NCBI GenBank assembly: GCA_016795065.1
Contig: JAEUIU010000002.1
Coordinates: 62,001 to 126,000, forward strand
DNA: 64,000 nt
Source of the DNA: Phycisphaerae bacterium
GTDB taxonomy: Bacteria; Planctomycetota; Phycisphaerae; Phycisphaerales; SM1A02
Direction: 5' to 3'
The notes beneath the pieces were generated by a model. That model saw only the letters and a program-made list of their open reading frames with translations, was not told the origin of the DNA and did no database searches. This document shows positions 8,989-16,772 of the stretch, piece after piece (position 1 is the first letter of the stretch; every line of letters starts with the position of its first letter). Both the position numbers and the translations under genes were made by a program.

Positions 8989-9525
8989 TCAGTGCTCGCC
9001 TTGCGTCAGGGGACGGGTCACGCTGACGAAGCTGACTCGCACGTCCTCGATACTACTGACGCGTCCTCGTCCATCCAGCCGCACCAGCCTGCCCTCCACC
9101 AGTCGACCAATCGCGAAGAGTGATTCCATTCCTGGATTGACCGGAACATCACCGCTGAGAACGGCGTTCACCCTGCCCTCCATCTCATAGGAAGGCGTGT
9201 ACACCAGCGTCGCTGACGAGGGCAAGATGCGTTCGGGCCACTCCGCATCGCGCAGTTCAAGCACCCGATGGTTGATCGTGAGCCCCTCGCGGCGCACGTC
9301 GGATCGAATGCCGATCGACACCTGCTTCGCAACCCAATCTGGCTTCGGCAACTCGCTTCGATCCATGCCGACGCGGATCGCCAGATCGTCACGAGGTTGC
9401 GCCGGGCCGCCGCGGCCATTGGACGAGCGATCCCATGGGCCATCGACACTTGCCATGAGCCAAGCCACTCCACCCAGGAGGGCAGCTCCAATCGAGATGC
9501 CGAGGTAAGACCGCAGCGGCGCCAT
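8989..9525 (-). CDS. Membrane-anchored protein of unknown function
   Basis: A 178-residue protein with one N-terminal hydrophobic segment (SYLGISIGAALLGGVAWLMAS), then a beta-rich extracytoplasmic part with repeated short strands (LVYTPSYEMEGRVNAVL, GRLVEGRLVRLDGRGR). Either the ATG at 9525 or an in-frame GTG at 9561 could be the start; the latter would leave 17 bp to the upstream aminotransferase gene on the same strand, so co-transcription is likely. No family recognised. Confidence 0.7.
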   Translation of the reverse strand: MAPLRSYLGISIGAALLGGVAWLMASVDGPWDRSSNGRGGPAQPRDDLAIRVGMDRSELPKPDWVAKQVSIGIRSDVRREGLTINHRVLELRDAEWPERILPSSATLVYTPSYEMEGRVNAVLSGDVPVNPGMESLFAIGRLVEGRLVRLDGRGRVSSIEDVRVSFVSVTRPLTQGEH

Positions 9526-9578
9526 GCGGGATTGATCGGCGGATGGGGTGCGGCGGTTCACCGCGATGGGTCGACCGC

Positions 9579-10784
9579 CTAGGAATGCAAGCGTCTGCCC
9601 AATGCCACGGCCAATCGCTCGTACTGCTCGGGGTGGTTATACGCCTGCGCTGAGACCCGGACGTGCCAGCGATCCCCCCAATCGATGATCGGGACTTCGA
9701 TCCGTTCCCGCTCGTAGAGGTCCGCCTGCAGCGCCTCGGGCCCAGCCCAACGGCCTCGCATGGAGGATGGGAGTTCGATGGTGGCGATCGACCCGAGCAT
9801 CGACGAACGGCTCCCCGGAAGGTCGAGCGGAACAAGCGGGGCCGTGCCGAGTTCGGCCCGAATCAGCTCGCGGGCCCATGCGGCGAGCGAGCAGTTGTGC
9901 TCTCGAAGTCGATGCCAACCCAGCGGCTCGAAGAAGGCAAGGGCATCGACGATCGCAAGCCAAGCGCTGATGTCGCGAGTCCCCTGCCAATCAAACTCGA
10001 CATCGAATCCCTCATCGAGAAAGTGACTCACAATCGAAGGGTGGATCGAGCGACGCCGCTCTTCGCTCACCCACAGGAATGCCGCTCCTTTGGGAGCACA
10101 GACCCACTTGTGGAGGTTGCCGGCGTAATAGGTCGCCCCAAGGGCGTTGATGTTGAGGTCGACCATGCCCGGGGCGTGCGCTCCGTCGATGAGGCATTCA
10201 ACTCCACGCGCGCGACACATCGACGCGATGCGGTCGACCGGGAAGACAACCGCGGTCGGCGAGGTCACATGATCGATGACGACCAGGCGAGTCCTGCCGT
10301 CAAGTGCCGCCTCGATACGTTGGGCGATGTCGCCAGGCCCGGTGAGTGGAAGCGGAACGGGGACCACACGCACCTCGGCTCCGGCACGCCGAGCGACGAA
10401 GCGCATCGCCTGGAGAACCGCTCGATAGACATGGTCGGTGGTGACGAGCACATCACCCGGTCGCAAGTCGAGGGAACGGAGCACCGAGTTGACGGCTTCT
10501 GTGGCGTTGGTGACGAGCCCAATGCCCGCTGCGTCAGCTCGAAGGAACCGGCCCATGCGTTCCCGCACCGGCGCGAGAAGTTCTCGGCAACGGCGACCAA
10601 GCACTTCGATCGGCCTCGCTTCAACGAGATCGCGGTAGCGGCGCTGGGCCTCCGCAACGGGAATCGGAAGGCTCCCGAAGGACCCGTGGTTCAAGAAGGT
10701 GTAGCTCTCGTCGAGCGGCCAGCAGTCTCGCCATTCGCGCGGGAGGGCGTCCGGGGGTGCAGACAAGGCAGTCGTCAGGGCCAT
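9579..10784 (-). CDS. PLP-dependent aminotransferase class V (isopenicillin-N-epimerase-like)
   Basis: A 401-residue fold-type I PLP enzyme. FLNHGSFGSLP near residues 30-40 is the class V hallmark shared with isopenicillin N epimerase-type proteins. LVTNATEAVNSVLRSL and LVTTDHVYRAV follow; LIDGAHAPGMVDLN holds the PLP-pyridine Asp, and YYAGNLHKW holds the Schiff-base lysine. DWQGTRDISAWLAIVDAL also matches the subfamily. True function may be epimerase, desulfurase-like or aminotransferase; the substrate cannot be told. A TAGGCT hexamer lies six bases before the ATG with no Shine-Dalgarno, so the mRNA may be leaderless. Confidence 0.88.
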   Translation of the reverse strand: MALTTALSAPPDALPREWRDCWPLDESYTFLNHGSFGSLPIPVAEAQRRYRDLVEARPIEVLGRRCRELLAPVRERMGRFLRADAAGIGLVTNATEAVNSVLRSLDLRPGDVLVTTDHVYRAVLQAMRFVARRAGAEVRVVPVPLPLTGPGDIAQRIEAALDGRTRLVVIDHVTSPTAVVFPVDRIASMCRARGVECLIDGAHAPGMVDLNINALGATYYAGNLHKWVCAPKGAAFLWVSEERRRSIHPSIVSHFLDEGFDVEFDWQGTRDISAWLAIVDALAFFEPLGWHRLREHNCSLAAWARELIRAELGTAPLVPLDLPGSRSSMLGSIATIELPSSMRGRWAGPEALQADLYERERIEVPIIDWGDRWHVRVSAQAYNHPEQYERLAVALGRRLHS

Positions 10785-10790
10785 GGGAAG

Positions 10791-10796
10791 AGCCTA
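10791..10796 (-). promoter_or_regulatory. Candidate -10 (TAGGCT), leaderless start
   Basis: TAGGCT on the minus strand is six bases from the ATG at 10784, so transcription would begin at or near the start codon. No -35 consensus is evident. Confidence 0.4.
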
Positions 10797-11338
10797 CCAG
10801 CGTGAAACCCCTCCCCTTGCTCCTATGGACCTTGACCGGCCCCGACGCTGTCCTTGGAAAAGTGGGAGAAGGCGCTTGCAGCCGGTCTCTGTTCGGGTAA
10901 CATTCACCAAACGATTTCTGGAGGCAGACCCGAACATCTCCCGATCAACCCTGCAGTCCACCCCGTCGTCCACGCAACCATCCCGAGCCACCAGTCGAGG
11001 GCATGACGGGACAGGCCGGGCCAGACAGGGCCAGACCGGTAAACCGCAGCGAACGAGACCTCTGCCATGCAAACGTCAACGCACCGAGCCAACTCCTCAG
11101 TATCCGTCGACGCCAGGTCGATCCGACGATCGGCCGAGTCTTCTCGCTTCCTGGGGGGAGCGGAGCGCATTCGATCTGTGCCGGGGGCTGCGAACTTCAA
11201 TCGACGTGACGTTGCCTCTTCCCCGGCCTCGCCCGACTCCCTTCCGCTGATACTCCTCGGGCCGGGAGGCTGTTTCTTGCACGTTCCTCACGTTGGGCAC
11301 AGCGTCCCCCACGCTGCAACCCGATCCCCCGCCGTCGA

Positions 11339-11379
11339 CGCTGATGTGTTCGTCGTGTCGCTCACCGAACGCATCAGCG
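11339..11379. repeat. Inverted repeat, 14-bp arms
   Basis: CGCTGATGTGTTCG (11339-11352) pairs with CGAACGCATCAGCG (11366-11379) with one G-T pair and a 13-base loop. CGCCG/CGGCG outside (11330-11334 with 11386-11390) extends the stem after a small internal loop. Confidence 0.65.
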
Positions 11380-11749
11380 CGACCGCGGCGTCTTGCTGTC
11401 AGTTCACTCGCTCTTGGTGGTCACGGGTCCTCGCATGGAGCTCCGACGCAGCGAAGCAGCAGGGCCCGGCGGCCCTTGCTTCTAGCGGGGAGAGATGTGT
11501 CAACCGTTTGCGTGCGGGAGGCAGCGTTCCTGTCTTCTTTGGAATGACACTCTTGGTGCTCCTCAGGTTTGGGGCCTGCTGCGCCAGGACTGCCAGGCGT
11601 CTGCTGTCATGGATCCGGTCATGTGCGGTGCGATGTGTTGATGCCGCCTGCGTAGTCATGCGAGAGACAGATGGACCCGCAGATGGCGACGCCTCTGCCT
11701 CGCCATGCTCAGGTTCGGATCGAAGAGGCGGTCGCTTTGCGCACCAGAG

Positions 11750-11938
11750 CCTAGCACTACAGCGCCCCTTAGCTTCTGCTGCGGCCGAGCGGAGGCCTTC
11801 GCTGGCTGCGTCGATGCTTGATTTCGCCTCTCGATGTATCGCTGCGGATACACCTTCGAGGCGAAGTCGGCGCACCTTCTTGCCAGCAAAGACTCCGCTC
11901 GCCCTCGCGACGAACCTAAGCGGCGCTGTAGTGCTAGG
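11750..11938. repeat. Long imperfect hairpin, about 90-base arms
   Basis: The outer 17 bases, CCTAGCACTACAGCGCC (11750-11766), are perfectly complementary to 11922-11938. Complementarity continues inward with mismatches (GCGGAG...GCTGGC against its complement; TTCGCCTC...GTATC at about 11823-11840 against 11847-11865) to a six-base GCTGCG loop at 11841-11846. No target duplication is seen at its ends. It could be a MITE-like relic or a structured RNA. Confidence 0.8.
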
Positions 11939-12264
11939 GACGTCGAAGCATTGTGACGATTCCGATCGCCGTCACGACCAGCGTCGCCGCGAACGATCTC
12001 CTCCGGTTTGCATTGTGACGTGTGCCCCAATGCTGGCGTCGCGATCGGATCGACGAGAAGTGCGCGACGCGAATCGCGAAGCCGCGCTTCAGGCGATCGC
12101 CTCGCCTGTCGACGTCGCAACGCCGCGCGAGAGTTTCGATGACGCCCTGATCGCGGCAATCGACGAGGCTCAGAGGGGACTTGCGGAGCATCATGCCGCG
12201 CTTATCGCTGCTTCGAAGCAGCTCTGGCGCCAGTCGCGCTTGCTGCATCGCGCCAACGATTCGA

Positions 12265-12309
12265 TTGACATGTCGCTGCACGCAAAGAAGACCCCGCGAA
12301 CGTACGTTC
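12265..12309 (+). promoter_or_regulatory. Candidate lexA promoter/SOS operator
   Basis: A perfect -35 hexamer TTGACA (12265-12270) is followed 27 bases later by the 12-bp palindrome GAACGTACGTTC (12298-12309), which fits the GAAC-N4-GTTC LexA box known from Gram-positive bacteria. No good -10 is visible. It lies about 440 bp before the lexA ATG, so lexA would have a long leader if this is its operator. That LexA of this lineage uses this motif is not known to me. Confidence 0.45.
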
Positions 12310-12444
12310 AGCCGTCCATTCCGAGGTCGATGGCGACGTCGAACAACCCGCCTGCCAGATCTACCGTCGGGGCAACACAGTCTCTGCTTGCAGTTCCGGC
12401 CGACCCAATGCCGTCACCGCGTTCGGATGCCGCCGTTCCCATTT

Positions 12445-12536
12445 CAGGTCCCGTTTCAGGTCCCAGTTCAAGTCCCAGTTCAAGTCCCAGTTCAAGTCCC
12501 AGTTCAATTCCCAGTTCAGGATCCAGTTCAGGAACC
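12445..12536. repeat. 12-bp tandem repeat array
   Basis: Seven copies plus a partial of a 12-base unit with consensus CAAGTCCCAGTT (three exact, others with one to four changes). The unit length is a multiple of three, so all frames stay open and give artefactual Ser-Pro or Val-Gln-Pro repeats. A 17-bp direct repeat (TTCAGCCGTCCATTCCG) flanks it at 12307-12323 and 12563-12579. Confidence 0.85.
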
Positions 12537-12744
12537 AGACTTGGGGCCCGAGCGGGGGCTGCTTCAGCCGTCCATTCCGCCCTTCGATCCGGCGTCGCTG
12601 GCTCGAAGTCGCAGAACGATTCTCCCCGTTCGCACACCGCGAAACTCGACCACGGTGCCGCCGTGTCGCGCATCGACTCACCCCAGTTCCACGAACGTCC
12701 CCTCATGCCGACGACCAACGTCGGTCACCCCTCCCGAGTCTGCG

Positions 12745-13425
12745 ATGAATCTCACACCGAAGCAACTTCGCATCCTGCAACTCATTCGCGACTGGCGACA
12801 TCAGCACGGGTACTCACCGACGATGCAGGAGATCGCCGATCGCCTGAGCGTCAGCAAGGTCACCGTCTTCGAGCACGTCGAGTCCCTGATCTCGAAGGGA
12901 GCGTTGGTTCGGAATCCGAACAAGGCTCGCTCTTTGTCCATTCCGGATGATGTGGTCGTTCCCGGCCAGGTGGGCGCCTCTTCGGATACCGGTGGCACCT
13001 CGGGCGACGTCGAGGTTGACGGAACCGCCACGCTAGGGCGCCTTCACTTCCCGCTCGTGGGCAAGATCGCCGCTGGCTATCCCATCGAGAAGTTTGCCCA
13101 GGACGATTCGCTCAGCCTCGAGGAGATCTTCGGCCCCCGACGCGGTCAGCGTGGCAGCATGTTCGCGTTGCAGGTCGACGGCCACTCCATGCGGGACGAG
13201 GGCATCTTTGACGGCGATTATGTCATCGTCGAGCAGCGAGACACAGCGAGGAACGGAGAGAGGGTTGTCGCCCTGCTGCCGAATGGGGAGACGACGCTCA
13301 AGACGCTCTTCCGGGAGAAGGACGGGACGATTCGTTTGCAGCCCGCGAATCCCGAGTTCGCTCCGATCATCGTGCGCGAGTGCGTGATCCAGGGTGTCGT
13401 GGTCGGGGTCCTTCGACGGTATTGA
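12745..13425 (+). CDS. lexA: LexA repressor
   Basis: A 226-residue SOS repressor with an autoprotease domain. The N-terminal winged helix begins MNLTPKQLRILQLIRDW and includes YSPTMQEIADRLSVSKVTVFEHV, close to the LexA DNA-binding fold. The cleavage site Ala110-Gly111 lies in GKIAAGY. Catalytic Ser148 is in DGHSMRDEGIFDGD and Lys186 in GETTLKTLF, as in S24 peptidases. The ATG at 12745 fits the family; the frame stays open upstream to 12181 but that extension is low-complexity Pro/Gln/Val sequence. The linker between domains is longer than in E. coli LexA. No Shine-Dalgarno is seen. It should repress DNA damage genes until RecA-stimulated self-cleavage. Confidence 0.96.
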   Translation: MNLTPKQLRILQLIRDWRHQHGYSPTMQEIADRLSVSKVTVFEHVESLISKGALVRNPNKARSLSIPDDVVVPGQVGASSDTGGTSGDVEVDGTATLGRLHFPLVGKIAAGYPIEKFAQDDSLSLEEIFGPRRGQRGSMFALQVDGHSMRDEGIFDGDYVIVEQRDTARNGERVVALLPNGETTLKTLFREKDGTIRLQPANPEFAPIIVRECVIQGVVVGVLRRY

Positions 13426-13877
13426 CGGACCCTCGGCCACTCCCAGTTGCTTACCGATCGCAGACTCGCTTCGGGACATCCGGGGGCACCTGGATGCTGT
13501 CGGGTTGGCTGATTCCAATCTCGAGAGGTCCCCGCGCGTTCGGCTCTTGCCAGGTGGCTGTCGCGCCAGAGGAAGTGTGCGCCCGGAGTCGCTACGGACT
13601 GCTTGGATTGGTATGACAAGCAGGACGCGTTTGACCTCGGTGGGTGCTTGCTCTTGCTCTTGCACTTGTCGCGTCGTTCCACACAGCACACGAGGCGATC
13701 GATATGTCCGCGCTGCTCCCGCGAGTCGGCGGAGATCTCGCCGACGGTGCGAAGAAAGTCCCATCGGGCTCTCCGCGGGGCGCAGTCGAGATCGGCCGGT
13801 CCGGTCAATGAACCTCGTGCCTCCGGTGCTTCAACCCGCCCGCTCGTCGTTCCCGTCGCCAGCGGCCAGAACCGGAT
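13426..13877. other. Intergenic stretch between lexA and trpA
   Basis: About 450 bp between convergent genes. The open frames overlapping it are Arg/Ser-rich shadows and no RNA gene, repeat family or clear terminator with a T-tract was found. Confidence 0.5.
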
Positions 13878-14738
13878 TCACGCCCTCATGGCGGCATCGG
13901 CCGCGGCAACGAGCGAACCGACAAACGCTTCTGCATCCGCGACCGGATCGCGTCCATCCCGAACGGCGTCGCTCATTCGCCGGACGAGCGCACTCCCGAC
14001 GATGGCTCCATCCACGTGGCGCAGGACCGCCTGGACGTGATCCGGAGTCGTGATCCCAAACCCCGCCGCGATCGGCATGGCCGGGTCGCATTGCCGGATG
14101 CGCTCGACCTGCCGCTCAAACTCGCCCGCGACAGCCGGGGCCGCGTTCCGCTCGCCGGTCACGCCAGCGCGGGCAAGGAGATAAACGAACCCCCTCGATT
14201 GGCGAACGATCGTCCGAATCCTCTCAGGAGTCGACGTCGGTGCCACCAGGAACGAGCAGGACAATCCGTGGCGGTCGCAGGCAGCGACGATGTCGCCGGT
14301 GCGCTCAAGATCGGCATCGGGCACGATGAGCCCATCCATCCCGGCGGCGGCCACGTCGTCAACGAAACGTTGCTCGCCCGCTCGCTCCACGATCGAGACA
14401 CTCACCATCGCAATCAGTCCCACCGCCGTTCTCGCCTGTCCAGTTCCCTGCCCCGCGCCTCGCGTCGCTTGGGAATCTCGTGCCATCCGTTGGAAGATCG
14501 CCTGAGGCGTCACGCCATGCGTCAAGGCCTCGTGCATGGACGCAGCAATGACCGGCCCATCGGCGATGGGATCGCTGAACGGGATTCCAATCTCCACTGC
14601 ACCTGCCCCCGCCCGTTCCATCGCCTGAATCAGCGCAGGCAAGACTTCAAGGGACGGATACCCAGCCGTCAGAAACGGCAAGACGAGTCCACGGCGGTCC
14701 TGGCGAGCACGATGGAAGATCTCGGAGATGCGCGTCAT
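13878..14738 (-). CDS. trpA: Tryptophan synthase alpha chain
   Basis: A 286-residue TIM-barrel lyase that cleaves indole-3-glycerol phosphate to indole and glyceraldehyde 3-phosphate and passes indole to TrpB. Catalytic Glu49 and Asp60 are present in VEIGIPFSDPIADGP. GLIVPDADLE, FVYLLARAGVTG and the phosphate-binding AAGFGITTPDHV and VDGAIVGSALV segments match the family. An insertion around residues 88-102 is rich in Gly/Gln/Thr (GAGQGTGQART). No other trp gene is in the window. The start overlaps the stop of a short upstream ORF by 4 bp, suggesting translational coupling. Confidence 0.96.
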   Translation of the reverse strand: MTRISEIFHRARQDRRGLVLPFLTAGYPSLEVLPALIQAMERAGAGAVEIGIPFSDPIADGPVIAASMHEALTHGVTPQAIFQRMARDSQATRGAGQGTGQARTAVGLIAMVSVSIVERAGEQRFVDDVAAAGMDGLIVPDADLERTGDIVAACDRHGLSCSFLVAPTSTPERIRTIVRQSRGFVYLLARAGVTGERNAAPAVAGEFERQVERIRQCDPAMPIAAGFGITTPDHVQAVLRHVDGAIVGSALVRRMSDAVRDGRDPVADAEAFVGSLVAAADAAMRA

Positions 14739-14863
14739 AAGAGAGGAAGTTCGTCGGAGGAGTGCAAGAGCTTGCCGAGTTCGGGCTCGTCGATGTCACA
14801 AGGCCTGATGGATTCGAACCAGAGTCGTTGCCAGCTTTCAGGCCGGCCCTCTATTCCAATCAC
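14735..14863 (-). CDS. Possible short ORF coupled to trpA
   Basis: A 42-codon frame starting at GTG 14863 (or 74 codons from GTG 14959) whose stop TGA overlaps the trpA ATG in an ATGA arrangement. The last 35 codons favour G or C at third positions and encode a plausible acidic peptide (RLWFESIRPCDIDEPELGKL). It has only two Trp codons in its length, so it is not an obvious attenuator peptide. It might equally be chance; no family recognised. Confidence 0.35.
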   Translation of the reverse strand: MIGIEGRPESWQRLWFESIRPCDIDEPELGKLLHSSDELPLL

Positions 14864-14959
14864 CTGTCTCGGCCTTCTGTCCCATCCCTCTCTCCACCTG
14901 CCCGGCCGAAAAGCACTCGCTGCGGACCGGCCACCCACACCAAGCGGCAATCCTAACAC

Positions 14960-15482
14960 CGAGTCGCTCGCCTCATGTCAGCCCTTCCCCCTCCTGCTTC
15001 GCACGACATCGTCGATCCCTTTCGCATGCCACGCGACTCCCCGAGGCCCATGCTCGTGTGATGGGTAAGACATCCGCGAACAGATCGGCGCGACATGTTG
15101 ACAACGGGCAAGGCTCAGAGACGATCGGAATAGGCTGATCTGGCTGGGAGCGGCGACGTCGCCCCATACGAATTGGGGCGCTTCATGGAAGCCCACTCCT
15201 GGAACACCACAAGAGACGCAGGCTTTTGCCCCCATACCGTTCACAGTCCTCCAAAAGACCAGACTTTCTAATGCGTCAACAATCCGCTGGAGTTGAACGA
15301 CCGCGATGGCAGCGGGTCGAGCCAAACTCGTTGGCTGCCGACGAACTGCAGCCATCGAATTCCGTGCCACGAGCAAGCTCCGCTCGAAGTTGCCCATCAA
15401 GGGTCACGAAACCGGGGCACGTCAATATTCGCCCATTCAGCGTCGCGACTCTCGCACTGGCACAGCGGCGCCCGTCGTCCCG
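14960..15482. other. Intergenic stretch, no gene called
   Basis: Frames here overlap on both strands without family motifs. Small hairpins are present, such as the 12-bp palindrome GGCGACGTCGCC (15152-15163) and GCCCCA/TGGGGC (15161-15179). Nothing else recognised. Confidence 0.45.
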
Positions 15483-15643
15483 ATCCTAGCCCGGACTATT
15501 CACGGCTTGACTTGATCGGTGTCCGGATCGGTCGGTGATTCTCGATCTTTGGAGCGTCCCTGATCGCCACGCGGAATCAGCAGTCGGCGCCAGCGCGTCA
15601 AGCCCGCTGGGCGAGTCGGGCCGTGAATAGTCCGATCCTAGCC
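15483..15643. mobile_element. MITE-like element with 9-bp target-site duplication
   Basis: Perfect 15-bp terminal inverted repeats, CGGACTATTCACGGC (15492-15506) and its complement (15620-15634), bound a 143-bp element. A perfect 9-bp direct repeat, ATCCTAGCC, flanks it at 15483-15491 and 15635-15643, as expected for a transposition target duplication. The inner sequence can extend the stem (GGCTTGAC with GTCAAGCC). There is no coding capacity, so it would be a non-autonomous element moved in trans. The right-hand duplication contains the stop codon of the HIT gene. The mobilising family is not identifiable here. Confidence 0.8.
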
Positions 15644-16129
15644 AGCCGCCGGGCCCTGCCACCGCATGCTCTCGGCCGTCATCAGCTCCGCCCGCACGTG
15701 AAGGACGCAACGCGTCACATCCTCGGCCGCGGCTGGAGGCCGCTCTCCGCGTTCGACCTGTCGATACCAGTCCGCCACCTTCCACGCCGCGGTGTCTCCG
15801 CGCTCGGCGTAACGAGGCACACAGTGAACATGAAGGTGTGGCGACCCTTCGCCAAAGGCGATGGCGTAGGCCTTCGCTGCCCCGGTCACTCGGACCAGGG
15901 CGTTGCATACGTCGCGAAGCGCCCTACCGAAGTCCGCCGCCTCTCGGTCGTGGAATCCCGCGGGCCCCTGCACATGCCGCCGACTGATGAGTTGCATCCA
16001 TCCGACGAGCGGCGCGGGAGCCATGTGATGTCGAACGATCCAGAGGTCACTCTCGGCGACGACAAGCTCGCGGGCCGGTCGGGGACGCACTTCCCACGCA
16101 CAGACGGCGCATGCGGCATCGCCGTGCAT
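15638..16129 (-). CDS. HIT-family hydrolase/transferase
   Basis: A 163-residue protein with the histidine-triad signature HLHVHCVPR near residue 100. CAVCAWE near the start resembles the CxxC zinc pair of Fhit/HIT proteins such as HinT and diadenosine phosphate hydrolases. VGWMQLISRRHV matches the HIT 'GH.LV.PKRH' region. HIT proteins act on nucleotide-phosphate conjugates; the substrate is not defined. The ATG at 16129 is 5 bp after the MazG-like stop, so the two form an operon and both are nucleotide-cleaning enzymes. The stop lies inside the target duplication of the adjacent MITE. Confidence 0.85.
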   Translation of the reverse strand: MHGDAACAVCAWEVRPRPARELVVAESDLWIVRHHMAPAPLVGWMQLISRRHVQGPAGFHDREAADFGRALRDVCNALVRVTGAAKAYAIAFGEGSPHLHVHCVPRYAERGDTAAWKVADWYRQVERGERPPAAAEDVTRCVLHVRAELMTAESMRWQGPAAG

Positions 16130-16134
16130 CGAAT

Positions 16135-16419
16135 TCACTTCGTCCCTTTCGGCCCGCCCTCGACGATGTACTTCGATCGAATCGCTTGTTCGAGGTCGAT
16201 CTCGCAAACATTGGCGATGGTCGCCAACCACGCCAGCACATCCGCGAATTCCTCTTCCAGGTTGGCCCGGTCCTCCTTGCCCTTCTCGCGTTGGGCTAGG
16301 GCATGGGCGAGTTCACCGAATTCTTCGGTGAGCCAGAGGAAGGTGGCCGGAACGCCGCGAGCCTTGTCGGTGGCGTAGTAGCGATCGCGGATCAGTTGCT
16401 GAAACTCGTGAATCTGCAT
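16135..16419 (-). CDS. MazG-like nucleotide pyrophosphohydrolase
   Basis: A 94-residue all-alpha protein with the MazG/dUTPase-2 metal-binding pattern EEFGE (in WLTEEFGELAHAL) and EEFADVLAW. The short single-domain form resembles iMazG/RS21-C6 type house-cleaning enzymes that hydrolyse non-canonical NTPs. The ATG at 16419 begins MQIHEFQQLI, the usual N-terminus for this family; upstream codons run toward the tRNA gene and are not supported. A TAGAGT hexamer lies 11 bases before the ATG. It is the promoter-proximal gene of the pair with the HIT protein. Confidence 0.88.
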   Translation of the reverse strand: MQIHEFQQLIRDRYYATDKARGVPATFLWLTEEFGELAHALAQREKGKEDRANLEEEFADVLAWLATIANVCEIDLEQAIRSKYIVEGGPKGTK

Positions 16420-16555
16420 GCGACACCAGCACTCTACCGCAGCCGACATCGCTCGGGTGGACCCAACACTCTGGTGCCAGTTCCCGATTGCCAAAGTGCA
16501 CCATCGTCGCTCGCGTGTCGCGAGCCCTCACCCTCTTCTTGTCACTCTCCGTCAA

Positions 16556-16629
16556 CGTCCATGGCGGGACTCGAACCCACAGCCTTCGCCTTCGGAGGGC
16601 GACGCTCTATCCAATTGAGCTACACGGAC
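16556..16629 (-). tRNA. tRNA-Arg (anticodon CCG)
   Basis: The complete cloverleaf is readable on the minus strand: acceptor GTCCGTG with CATGGAC (one G-T pair), D arm GCTC/GAGC, anticodon stem TCGCC/GGCGA with loop CTCCGAA giving anticodon CCG, and T arm GTGGG-TTCGAGT-CCCGC. The discriminator is G, as usual for tRNA-Arg, and CCA is not encoded. It would read the CGG codon. A TAGGAT hexamer (16642-16647) 12 bases upstream may be its -10. Confidence 0.96.
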
Positions 16630-16759
16630 CGATTGCGCGGAATCCTAGCAGAATCCCGTTGCTACGGAAGGCAACCGTCCCCGCTCTGCAACTGCTTTCG
16701 ACCGCCTCTGATGCCGACGCGACCCCGCCTCCATTCCGGTTGTCGCATCGCTCCGCGGG

Positions 16760-16765
16760 TAGCAT
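16760..16765 (+). promoter_or_regulatory. Candidate -10 (TAGCAT), leaderless start
   Basis: TAGCAT is separated by seven bases from the GTG at 16773 of the MFS gene, which has no Shine-Dalgarno. Confidence 0.4.
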
Positions 16766-16772
16766 CCGCCCG

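Larger units (their letters stand above)
10785..12744. other. Two-kilobase hairpin-rich region without a convincing gene
   Basis: Open frames here (for example 11067-12950 on the plus strand and several on the minus strand) overlap on both strands, have erratic composition and run into lexA out of frame, so none is called. The region contains several strong inverted repeats: 11300-11316, 11339-11379 (14-bp arms, one G-T), 11686-11735 (11-12 base arms) and the long hairpin 11750-11938. It also holds the 12-bp array 12445-12536, a 17-bp direct repeat and a LexA-box-like palindrome. Candidate explanations are a large structured noncoding RNA, a long lexA leader or degraded mobile DNA. Confidence 0.6.

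Noticed and set aside
12445..12536. CRISPR-like array
   Set aside because: Units are 12 bases with no spacers, so this is a simple tandem repeat.
12181..12744. N-terminal extension of LexA in the same frame
   Set aside because: It translates to Arg- and Pro/Gln/Val-rich low-complexity sequence; the LexA fold starts cleanly at 12745.
11067..12950. A 627-codon plus-strand open frame before lexA
   Set aside because: It crosses the long hairpin and the 12-bp array, overlaps lexA by about 200 bp out of frame, and has uneven composition. The part near 12030-12320 looks most protein-like, but no motif supports it.
14810..14880. tRNA-like GGTTCGAATCC string on the minus strand before trpA
   Set aside because: The T-arm stem does not pair, and no anticodon or acceptor stem can be drawn.
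14978..15400. A 140-codon minus-strand open frame
   Set aside because: No family motif, overlapping open frames on the other strand, and mixed codon use.
16488..16772. Upstream extension of the MFS gene
   Set aside because: It would run antisense through tRNA-Arg; the hydrophobic protein starts properly after GTG 16773.
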